From positions 1 to 26,788 of the forward strand of contig CANRCS010000002.1 of assembly GCA_947629195.1 (NCBI GenBank): 26,788 nucleotides of DNA, written 5' to 3'. This DNA is from an uncultured Bacilli bacterium (GTDB lineage Bacteria > Bacillota_I > Bacilli_A > RF39 > UBA660). The notes under the pieces were generated by a model. The model was not told the DNA's origin. It saw only the letters and a program-made list of their open reading frames with translations, and did no database searches. Numbering within the stretch: the stretch's first letter is position 1; each line of letters starts with the position of its first letter. This document shows, in pieces, positions 7,701-14,700 of the stretch. The position numbers and the translations under genes are program-made.

Positions 7701-9095
7701 TACTGTATATCCTAATATTTCATTAGGATTAGCATTAGTATCTTCTAGTGTGAAATGTCGTATAGGATCTGATATTAATTGTTGTAAATATTCTTCAAAA
7801 CCTTCTCCGCCAATTCTTAAAGCAGGTGTAAGAACAGCTTTACATATTGTTCCAATTTGAGTATCTGCAATACTTCCAATAATGCTACCTGCAATAGAAT
7901 TAACAGCAATACCACCTAAATATGTTATACCTCCTAATAAGTATTGCATACCAGCTTCAGCAATACCACTAACTGTACTATATACTCTAGCATCTCCTAT
8001 GCTATATCCCATTCTTACAGCTTCGCCATAATGACCTCCTGCACTATATAATCCCATGAATGTTGCACCTAATAATGATGCACCAGCTTGTGGAACACCT
8101 AATGTAGTTGCTGCTATTGATAATGATATAGATGGTACCATATATCCCATTGAGTTTGAAATATCTAACAATATTCTATCAAGTCCTGATTCGTTCATAG
8201 TAAGATAACTCATCGCATGTGTTGATGGATCTGTTACTAATACATCATTTGTGAAAAATTGTGCCATATCTGTATATGATCTTCTAATTCCAGCAGAAAA
8301 TGAATATGCACTTCGAACAACAATATTACGATTTTCTAAATAATTAGCTATTTCTTCTCCTCTTTGCATACTATATTCTTCTGTATAATTTGCTTCTTCT
8401 GGATTTATTCTATTATTAATTGATTGAGTTAAATTAACTATTGGAGTTATAAGATATGACATTGGATTATTATAAAGAATTGAACTTGCTGTAAGTGTTG
8501 TAGATAAATATCCAGATGTATCTGCCATCGATACTAAATAGTTGTTTTCATTAGTTTCTACTAATGTGGATGTCCCTTCTGAAAATAAAATATTATTTGA
8601 AAATAACAGTGCTATATCAGTCATTGCTCTTTTTATTCCCGTAATAAATGATTGTATAATTATATTATTATGTGAATTATTATTTATTGCTCTTATCCTT
8701 TGTTGCATATATATATCAGCTGTTGTATTCCCATATCTTCCTAATAAATAATAGTAAAAATTCACTTCATTAACATCCATACTTTGGAAATATTCTGCAT
8801 ATTGATTGATATTATTATTGTCTATGTTTAAATTAGCATTGTGCATTTCTATTCCACTATTTACATAGTCATTATAATTAGTATCATTTAGAGCATTTTC
8901 ACTTTGAAATATTCCAAAAGCACTAGCTGACTGTGGTTCTCCAAATCTTTCTGTTAATGCAGCTGGTTGACTATATCTATTAACGTTATAATTTATTCTA
9001 TTATCATTTTTTTTAGCATTTAATAACTGAGAAAAAATATTAGGATTTACTGACCTAATACTATTGCTTCCAAATGAAATATCATTAGCAGGCAT
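4701..9095 (-). CDS. Large T7SS-associated repeat protein with C-terminal HExxH metallopeptidase domain (putative polymorphic toxin)
   Basis: 1464 residues. Order: an Asn-rich N-terminus; two diverged copies of a 30-residue unit (I-K-R-A-M-T-D-I-A near 155 and I-R-R-S-Y-T-D-M-A near 270); a Gly/Ala-rich hydrophobic region (about 312-450) containing GGEGFEEYLQ, a pattern I associate with large Bacillota secreted or phage-like toxin proteins; tandem 170-residue repeats (about 515-1001) linked by Thr/Asp/Ser-rich spacers; a diverged partial repeat (about 1020-1090); and a C-terminal domain with zinc site HETGH (about 1222-1226), a later HYKHGRNYY segment (about 1393) and LHEIMANY (about 1413) whose Glu could be the third metal ligand. 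There is no signal peptide. GAGGTGG precedes the ATG. It lies 12 bases after the DUF4176 gene and abuts a 75-residue gene. Export through EssC and toxicity are inferred from context. Confidence 0.8.
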   Translation of the reverse strand: MPANDISFGSNSIRSVNPNIFSQLLNAKKNDNRINYNVNRYSQPAALTERFGEPQSASAFGIFQSENALNDTNYNDYVNSGIEMHNANLNIDNNNINQYAEYFQSMDVNEVNFYYYLLGRYGNTTADIYMQQRIRAINNNSHNNIIIQSFITGIKRAMTDIALLFSNNILFSEGTSTLVETNENNYLVSMADTSGYLSTTLTASSILYNNPMSYLITPIVNLTQSINNRINPEEANYTEEYSMQRGEEIANYLENRNIVVRSAYSFSAGIRRSYTDMAQFFTNDVLVTDPSTHAMSYLTMNESGLDRILLDISNSMGYMVPSISLSIAATTLGVPQAGASLLGATFMGLYSAGGHYGEAVRMGYSIGDARVYSTVSGIAEAGMQYLLGGITYLGGIAVNSIAGSIIGSIADTQIGTICKAVLTPALRIGGEGFEEYLQQLISDPIRHFTLEDTNANPNEILGYTVNSIGNNWNSEDAIYSAALGMITAGIIDTPNNIADSAAIINTRLNTTSEIVNTNTDTSSNASVITNQNHEIINRFNQMVSIANSNLDERFHDSILEYSTNFMDAINSNNLDMAERITGNLEDLIHNNIRVVYTDANIESGNIVSEYQNVEGEAENLGIDQNVIRSHTQAFINNYNAGRREIALDVLNSLNNQVQNRRAQPIGKTIEIEKIEPEVDTINIDTDTNTDTSSSTSVITDQNRQIIDRFNQMVSIANSNLDERFHDSILEYSTNFMDAINSNNLDMAERITGNLEDLIHNNIRVVYTDANIESGNIVSEYQNVEGEAENLGIDQNVIRSHTQAFINNYNAGRREIALDVLNSLNNQVQNRRAQPIGKTIEIEKIEPEVDTINIDTDTNTDTSSSTSVITDQNRQIIDRFNQMVSIANSNLDERFHDSILEYSTNFMDAINSNNLDMAERITGNLEDLIHNNIRVVYTDANIESGNIVSEYQNVEGEAENLGIDQNVIRSHTQAFINNYNAGRREIALDVLNSLNNQVQNRRAQNITINYSQHSSNDRNMLNNFNNYTSSIDPINDRNQLINRYNSILELIKNKNTSNINQIISYCNNMFVNYMNNNNLSSASRVTNILADAVYSSVYSRWFPTNFKNHIFTNKGASISQTINSINIQDKNNFRINYDDFKRLWNSLYYTNDSDTDGITLLYNSLINSYNSGNIDAYNIANSIRKMKLQNMGLCIKVGNIRSANWNLNHMLIQLDNSYIDSICQHETGHSMYDLIFNGFLPENWENTINNVRDYFTQNNKADEISNMMYNISLNAEDEAKIMFEDYLKNNGLTRNEYRKKLIKKYKIKFSSYKNILRQSLLDIGYVSKEIDDMIENINYNPRMLAEHEINLQIKKMKDDICRTKYQSLIAISDIVDAVFLGEDVDNSNNYIYLHYKHGRNYYNEVKNINDRLQLALHEIMANYTNIRLNGSLGDIDYLESLFGHEFVLTIEGIFQYIIDYGKGGI
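6091..7549 (-). repeat. Tandem 510-bp in-frame repeats (two full, one partial copy)
   Basis: Copies start at 6091, 6601 and 7111, a period of exactly 510 bp or 170 codons. Reading by eye, 6091-6600 and 6601-7110 are identical. The third copy is identical from 7111 to 7486 and then diverges gradually to about 7549, where similarity ends. Each unit encodes a helical block (from RFNQMVSIANS to NNQVQNRRAQ) plus a linker (E-P-E-V-D-T-I-N, then Thr/Asp/Ser). Perfect identity over 510 bp points to recent duplication or gene conversion. Confidence 0.97.
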
Positions 9096-9107
9096 AAAAC
9101 CACCTCA

Positions 9108-9395
9108 TTATTCTTGTGTATTTTTTCTTTGATTAAAAAATTCTTTTAAATTTTGAGTAAATTTTTCTCCTTCTTCATCTTTCATTCCCATATGAAAAAT
9201 TCTATCTATTTGATCATGATTAAATAGTATTGTCTTATCCAATGTTAGTACGCCCTCTGGATATAAACACCCACAATAATCATATACTTTATTAAGTTCG
9301 TTTGATGGAGTATATAAAAATCCTGTAATCATTAATTTTTTCTTTCCTTCTTTTAATAAAACCACTGTTCCTATTGGCAAATATTTTTCGTTCAT
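9108..9395 (-). CDS. DUF4176-family T7SS-associated protein
   Basis: 95 residues with the features of DUF4176: N-terminal Y-L-P-I-G-T-V-V-L-L, then K-K-L-M-I-T-G-F, the Y-D-Y-C-G-C-L-Y-P-E-G core (about residues 38-48) and the F-N-H-D-Q-I-D segment (about residues 59-65). DUF4176 genes are commonly found beside WXG100 and LXG toxin genes of Bacillota T7SS loci, where they are thought to be cytosolic effector partners or adaptors. Here it sits immediately upstream of the large metallopeptidase gene (12-base gap) and downstream of the LXG/WXG-like helical genes, which fits a targeting role for that effector. The role is inferred; the family match is clear by pattern. Confidence 0.82.
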   Translation of the reverse strand: MNEKYLPIGTVVLLKEGKKKLMITGFLYTPSNELNKVYDYCGCLYPEGVLTLDKTILFNHDQIDRIFHMGMKDEEGEKFTQNLKEFFNQRKNTQE

Positions 9396-9414
9396 AAAAA
9401 TTACCCTTCCTTAT

Positions 9415-10017
9415 CTATATTTTTGATATATAATTAAAATCTTGTAATTTTAATTCTTGCATATCATCTAATTCATAAACTCTATGATTAGATGCGTCTA
9501 ATTCACTTTGAATTTCAAAACTTATTTGTTTAATACTATCTTTAATATTATTTATATCACCTGAAATTGTTTGGTATAAATTTAAAGTATTAACTAGCTT
9601 ATTTTTGTTCAAATATTCATCTGGAATATATATTTCTAAAATCAATTCTTTTATTTTAGAAATATAATTTATAAATTGATCTATTATATTTAATGAATCT
9701 AAAATATTATCGGAATTATAATAAATTGAAAAGTTATTATAATTTTCATATTTTTTTAGAATTGTTTTTATATTAATTAAAAAATTATTTATTTCATTAA
9801 ATCTTTTTAAAAAATTATTATTATATTCATCAATTATTGTTTTATTAATTTTAGTTTTTAACTTAAAATTATACGATGTATCATCATTCCAAGCAATATT
9901 TATATTTTCAAACATTAAATTTAGACTTTCAATACTTTCCTTATAATTATTAAAACTATCACTTATTTGATTGCAATTATCTAAGGCGTTATCTATATCG
10001 ATTTTAAATACAGACAT
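9415..10017 (-). CDS. 200-residue helical WXG/LXG-like protein
   Basis: Almost entirely predicted helix, rich in Asn, Ile and Lys. A W-N-D turn (residues 43-45) between two N-terminal helices stands where WXG100 proteins have W-x-G, with the Gly replaced by Asp. The rest continues as long amphipathic helices, like the N-terminal half of LXG toxins without a toxin domain. It overlaps the stop of the 78-residue gene by one base (TAATG) and is followed by the DUF4176 gene. This arrangement (two small helical proteins, DUF4176, large effector) resembles LXG toxin loci in which small helical partners bind the effector targeting domain. Function by analogy only. Confidence 0.7.
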   Translation of the reverse strand: MSVFKIDIDNALDNCNQISDSFNNYKESIESLNLMFENINIAWNDDTSYNFKLKTKINKTIIDEYNNNFLKRFNEINNFLINIKTILKKYENYNNFSIYYNSDNILDSLNIIDQFINYISKIKELILEIYIPDEYLNKNKLVNTLNLYQTISGDINNIKDSIKQISFEIQSELDASNHRVYELDDMQELKLQDFNYISKI

Positions 10018-10253
10018 TATTCATTAATTAAAGTATTGATATTATCAATTTCGGTATTCAAGACATTATTTATTTTTGTTATATCATTGAATATCTTATC
10101 TATTTGAGTATTATTAAATATTGCATCGTTTATAACAATTCCTTCGTTTAATTTTAACTTTAATTGTTCAATATTTTCAATACATTTGGAATTTAATGTT
10201 TTTATTGAATTTAAATTATTAACTAAAGTAATATATTGTTCTTTTGTATCCAT
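10017..10253 (-). CDS. 78-residue helical T7SS small protein
   Basis: A short, nearly all-helical protein with heptad-like Leu/Ile spacing and one break near residue 40 (N-D-A-I-F-N-N), suggesting a helical hairpin like WXG100-related partners, but there is no Trp and no W-x-G. AAGGAG lies 6 bases before the ATG. It follows the double hairpin at 10275-10329 and is translationally coupled to the 200-residue gene. It may be a WXG100-like partner of the neighbouring long helical protein or of the large effector; I do not recognise a named family. Confidence 0.65.
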   Translation of the reverse strand: MDTKEQYITLVNNLNSIKTLNSKCIENIEQLKLKLNEGIVINDAIFNNTQIDKIFNDITKINNVLNTEIDNINTLINE

Positions 10254-10274
10254 AGCTATCTCCTTACTGTTTTT

Positions 10275-10304
10275 AAATAACTATTACTTTTGTAATAATT
10301 ATTT
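10275..10304 (-). promoter_or_regulatory. Second intergenic AU-rich hairpin
   Basis: A 13-bp stem (arms 10275-10287 and 10292-10304, one G-U pair) with a 4-base loop lies just before the ribosome site of the 78-residue gene and directly after the hairpin at 10307-10329. It may be a processing or stability element or part of an attenuator. Confidence 0.55.
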
Positions 10305-10306
10305 AA

Positions 10307-10329
10307 AAATAGTAATAAAATTACTATTT
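10307..10329 (-). terminator. Hairpin with U tail after the 254-residue WXG protein: partial terminator or attenuator
   Basis: A perfect 10-bp inverted repeat (AAATAGTAAT / ATTACTATTT) with a 3-base loop and a run of U overlaps the stop codon of the WXG gene. All but two pairs are A-U, so it probably leaks. It would let the two upstream WXG-like proteins be made in excess over the downstream effector genes. Confidence 0.55.
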
Positions 10330-11093
10330 TATGAATTCCATTTTGATTCGCCTAAAACAGAAGCTGTGTCATCAACTGGATTTTCAGAATCAAGTGTAGT
10401 TGAAACTGTTTCTTCTGAACCAGAATAATTTGTACCAGCTTGGTAATCTAATGCAGTATAGAAATCATTTACAGCAGTTAATACATCAGCCATTGCTTGT
10501 CCAGTTTCTTCCATGTAATTATTAATTGATGATGATTGTTGTGTACCTAAAAATGCATTTGATGAATCTATTGTAGAAAATAGATTATTTACTTTATCTT
10601 GTACATTTGATACATATTGTTCTACTGCTGATTTAATTGATGATGCTTCACCATCCATTAACCCTAAATTTTGACTATTATCAATTGATACTTCATTTTT
10701 CTCAACTATTGGATTATTGATTTCTATTGTTGGAACTTCAAGACTATAAGAAACTATGGCAGGTGCTGCTTGTCCATCCACAGTATTTTGAGTTTGGAAA
10801 TCATGCCAACTATCAGAAGTATTTTTGATAGTTTCAATTAATCCAGTTGCTAAATTACAAGCTGCTTCATATAACCCGCATATTTTTTGTGCTAGTTTAT
10901 CTTCAAAGTCTTGTTCATCATCCCCAACCCATTTTTGTTCAAGTGTAGTAACTAGATTTGTCCAGTCACCTTGCATTGCTTCTTCAATGTCTGTAACATT
11001 ACTTTGAATACTTTCCATCAATTGATTAACTTGTTCTGGATTATATCCAATTGCTGAACTATTTCCAGATCCATTACCACCATTATTTGCCAT
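10329..11093 (-). CDS. WXG100-like secreted protein with extended C-terminal half (EsxA-like)
   Basis: 254 residues, more than twice the usual 100. The N-terminal part (about residues 17-105) is a helical hairpin with a true W-x-G turn, W55-V-G57, followed by an acidic D-D-E-Q-D-F segment and a second helix, as in WXG100 substrates of type VII secretion. After a Pro/Ile/Asn linker (about 106-145) a second helical block (about 148-222) again looks like a helix-turn-helix pair, but without a Trp. The N-terminus is Gly/Asn/Ser-rich and the C-terminus is Ser/Thr/Asp-rich. AGGAGGG precedes the ATG. It overlaps the upstream WXG-like gene by 11 bp and is followed by tandem hairpins. Its base composition is less AT-rich than its neighbours, consistent with strong expression. 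Confidence 0.82.
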   Translation of the reverse strand: MANNGGNGSGNSSAIGYNPEQVNQLMESIQSNVTDIEEAMQGDWTNLVTTLEQKWVGDDEQDFEDKLAQKICGLYEAACNLATGLIETIKNTSDSWHDFQTQNTVDGQAAPAIVSYSLEVPTIEINNPIVEKNEVSIDNSQNLGLMDGEASSIKSAVEQYVSNVQDKVNNLFSTIDSSNAFLGTQQSSSINNYMEETGQAMADVLTAVNDFYTALDYQAGTNYSGSEETVSTTLDSENPVDDTASVLGESKWNS

Positions 11094-11388
11094 TTTCTAT
11101 TACCCTCCTATCAATGGTTTTAGATATATCATCACTTTTTTCAATGTAGCTATTTAAGACTTTATTAAGAACATCATAATAATTTTCTATTTGATTTTTA
11201 ATAGCTTCAAAATTATTATATTGATTATTAATGCTATTATATAAATAATTAAGATCTTCTCCACTATATAAATTATTAAACATTTGAATAAAATTAATAA
11301 TATTATTAAGATTTAAATCAATTGCTTCTTTAATTTTTGATAAAGAATTAATCATATCACTTAATTCAATAACATCAATTCCAATCAC
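11083..11388 (-). CDS. WXG100-like small protein (Y-S-G turn)
   Basis: About 101 residues, the standard WXG100 length, forming two long amphipathic helices joined by a turn N-N-L-Y-S-G-E-D near residue 42, where Tyr replaces the usual Trp. I prefer the GTG at 11388 because AAGGAG (11397-11402) lies 8 bases upstream. The earlier GTG at 11397 is part of that ribosome site and cannot use it. The gene is first in the effector operon, with a promoter at 11422-11450, and overlaps the 254-residue WXG gene by 11 bp, so the two may form a secreted heterodimer. Family membership is based on length, helix pattern and position. Confidence 0.72.
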   Translation of the reverse strand: MIGIDVIELSDMINSLSKIKEAIDLNLNNIINFIQMFNNLYSGEDLNYLYNSINNQYNNFEAIKNQIENYYDVLNKVLNSYIEKSDDISKTIDRRVIENGK

Positions 11389-11421
11389 TTTAATCACTCC
11401 TTGATGATTATATCTAAAGTT

Positions 11422-11450
11422 ATCATAACATAATAAATAATCATTGTAAA
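11422..11450 (-). promoter_or_regulatory. Promoter of the T7SS effector operon
   Basis: Minus-strand TTTACA (11445-11450), a 17-base spacer and TATGAT (11422-11427). It lies between the terminator of the essC operon and the first WXG-like gene, so the effector genes can be transcribed independently of the secretion machinery. Confidence 0.6.
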
Positions 11451-11499
11451 TAAGATTTTAGGAAGCAAATGAAAAAAAATTAGTTAATTTTACATAACA

Positions 11500-11536
11500 A
11501 AACAAAAGGAGCTCAAATAAGATAATTTAAGCTCCT
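11500..11536 (-). terminator. Strong rho-independent terminator after the essC/esaB operon
   Basis: A 12-bp stem (plus-strand arms 11507-11518 and 11525-11536, one G-U pair) containing GGAGCU/AGCUCC, a 6-base loop, and a minus-strand tail TTTTGTTTTG. It lies 8 bases past the stop of the EsaB-like gene. It is the strongest terminator in the window. Confidence 0.88.
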
Positions 11537-11543
11537 AATATTT

Positions 11544-11795
11544 TTATATTAATATTATTTTTTTTGAATTATTAATATTAGTATTTAACAATAACAGATT
11601 ATCATTATATATAAGACCTGTGTCTGGATCAAATAAATAACTACTATTATCATTATATACACCATCGGTTAATTCAGTAATAGCTTTGATTATTAAGTTT
11701 TTTATAACAAACATTTTTTCATTTACTGGAACAAATAAATCGTATGATTTATTTAATTTTAAAACATATAAATTAATTAAAATCTTATCTTTCAT
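11544..11795 (-). CDS. EsaB/YukD-like ubiquitin-fold protein
   Basis: 83 residues. The pattern fits the YukD/EsaB ubiquitin-like fold found in Bacillota T7SS: strand, turn and strand at the N-terminus (K-I-L-I-N-L-Y-V-L / Y-D-L-F-V-P-V), a helix (about residues 25-41), then short strands including L-I-Y-N-D-N and a C-terminal I-I-L-I strand. I chose the ATG at 11795 because AGGTGA is 5 bases upstream; the GTG at 11804 lies within that site. It overlaps the 3' end of essC by 11 bp, and a strong terminator follows. In known systems EsaB is a small cytosolic regulator or component. The call rests on size, pattern and neighbour, so it is moderate. Confidence 0.55.
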   Translation of the reverse strand: MKDKILINLYVLKLNKSYDLFVPVNEKMFVIKNLIIKAITELTDGVYNDNSSYLFDPDTGLIYNDNLLLLNTNINNSKKIILI

Positions 11796-14700
11796 TACTA
11801 TCACCTACGTTATTTATAAGTTTTACTAAACTTGGAACACCGTTTTTTATTACCCAAGCAAATTCATTATTTATACTTTCTGAATAATTTTTTATATATC
11901 CACTAATTTTTATAATACCTTGTTCTACCAAACCATTTCCAATCCAAATTCCATTAGTATTATTTACTAAATCAGTATACCACTTTTCAAAGATAATTTT
12001 TTTCAATTTAAAATCACTATCTACAAAAATCAAATTTATATTTGGTGATAATTTATAATATTTACTTAATTCTTGTAACTCTTTGTTATCGATTAAATTA
12101 TTTAATTTTTCTACACCATATATAATAAGAAGTAATTTTAATTCTGTATTTTTTAATTTATCATCTGTAAATGAATTTAGTGCTTTTAATGATTCCAAAT
12201 AATTGTCATTATAATATGTATTTACTTTTTTTGATAAATATGATAAATCATTTTCAACATCTAAAATGCATGTTACAATATTATTCATATCTTTAGTTTG
12301 TGTTACTATCGAATTTATTAAATCTTTTGTATATTCTATACTTTGAGCAGAAATTATATAACCTTTATTTTTAACTAAATTATGAGTATATGAAGACAAT
12401 GTCTGCTTTTTTATACCTAGTACAATACTATATTTATCTTTTACATCTTCTTTTAATGATTCGATTGTTATATTGTCTGGTAATACAGGAATTCTAGGTG
12501 CTTTTTGTGGGTATTTTTCATTTACTTCTTTAATTTTATTTTCAAGAAAATCTAATATACTATTATTTGTTATTTTGGCAGTTTGAAACTCATATACGTT
12601 TTCATTTCTAAACATACCTCTACCAATACAATCAGTAGGATATAAATTACCAATTTTACCAAGAATTTCAACGTAATCACTTCTATCTGGCATATCTAAT
12701 GTAAATTTATTAGTGAAATTCTTAACGAATCTTGTAAATAGTCCATTTCTTGTATTTGTAGTTATTATAAATATTATTCCATTTCGCGCTCCATCTCTAG
12801 AATATTTAATAACACTATCTACGTATTTTGGATAATTTTCTCTAAAGGATTCATAATTATTAATCATTATTAATTTTAATGGTATTTTATTTTCTTGCAT
12901 TTTATTATATGAAACAAAGTCACCATAGTTTTCTGATAATATTTTCTTTCTTTTTTCTATTTCTTCATCTATAAGATTAAATAATCTATTAATTTTTTCT
13001 TCTTCTTGAGATGTAACAATATCACTAACTTGTGGAAATTTATTATATAAATTAAATATTTCAGATCCAAAATCTAATATATAAATATTTATTAATTCAG
13101 GACTATAATTAGTACATAATGAGTAAATAATTGATGATAAAAATAATTCTCTGCTATCCATAGAAGCACCATATACTATGGTATTAGAATCTGAATTAAA
13201 TTCTAATTTTAAAAGTCCTTGTTTTTGATTTAATGGATCGTCATACTCACCAATAATCGCACAAATATTATCACTTTTAAAATTATATTTTTTAATAAGA
13301 TCATCAACATATATATTTTCTGGTATTTTATCTAACCATAATTGTTTTGAACTAATATTATTAATAACTGCTAAATTAGATAAGTATTTAACTATATTTG
13401 TAAGTTCATCACCTAGGTTTTTGTTTTGTGTATTTGCATCTCCAATATCATTTTGTACAGATTTAATCTTATTACCTATATTATCTATAAAGTCTACTGA
13501 TTTATCTTCTTCTTTAATTACATAATCTGAAGCTCTATATCTAGTTCCAGACCATCCAGATTGTCCTAATATAAATAATTCATCATATCCTACTTGTAAA
13601 TAAAATCTACCTGGATTTTTTAGAGAAGCTGCATCAGGTCTTTTAATCATTTCATTACTATCTGCTTTTTCTTGTACTTTTAGACAAACTCTAAATTTTG
13701 AGTTACTCCAAATTTGATCATTTACAACTCCATTTGGTTTTTGTGTTGCTAAAATAAGGTGTATTCCAAGACTACGACCAATACGAGCTGCACTTATTAA
13801 ATCGTCCATAAAATCAGGTTGTTGACTTTTAAGTTCTGCAAATTCATCACATATTATAAATAAATGTGGAATTGCTTCTTTTAATTTGCCTTCTCTATAA
13901 AACTTTTGATACTTATATATATCTATTGTACTTTCCCCTAAAATATTTCTAGCTTCATTAAAAACTATTTGTCTTCTTCTAAGTTCACTATCAATACTTA
14001 CTAATGTTCTATTAAGCTCTGCTTTATCCAAATTAGTTATTACACCAGCAATATGTGGAAGTTTAATACCTAAATTTTTATTTTCAAAAGCTAAAGCAAG
14101 TCCTCCACCCTTATAGTCAATTAATATAAATGATACTTCTTCTGGTGAATAATTTATTGCCATTGATAAAATATAAGTTATTATAAATTCTGATTTACCA
14201 GATCCTGTCATACCTGCAATTAAACCATGTGGTCCATGCGCTTTTTCGTGTAAATCTAAATATACTTTATCTCCTTGAGTGTTTATACCAACTAAACTCC
14301 ATAATGATTTAGTAGGATCATTTAATCTCCATCTATTTATTATATTTAATTGTTCAATTTTACTTACATTATACATTTCTAGAAATCCTAATGTATCAGG
14401 TAACTTTTTAGCATCTTCTTCCATCTCTATTGGTATATTTGCAAGCGAATTGATAAGTTTATCATATTTAATATCTATGCTAGGATCCATCATAAATTTA
14501 ATTTCTTTATATTGGCCTGGATCGTTACTAATTAATGTTGAGATTCCATTTTTATTAACATTTATAAACTGTGTACATTCGCTAGGTAATTTACCTAAAC
14601 TATTAGTAGATATTAAAAGACTAAAACCAAAATTTCCACTATTTTCTAGAAGTAAATTAACAAAATCTGATTTTCGTATTTTTTGATAATCATCTGTAAT

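Noticed and set aside
7546..7860. Plus-strand open frames inside the effector gene, including repeated 61-codon frames at 6500-6685 and 7010-7195
   Set aside because: They are antisense to a strong 1464-codon gene, have no ribosome sites, and the repeated pair is only a by-product of the 510-bp duplication.
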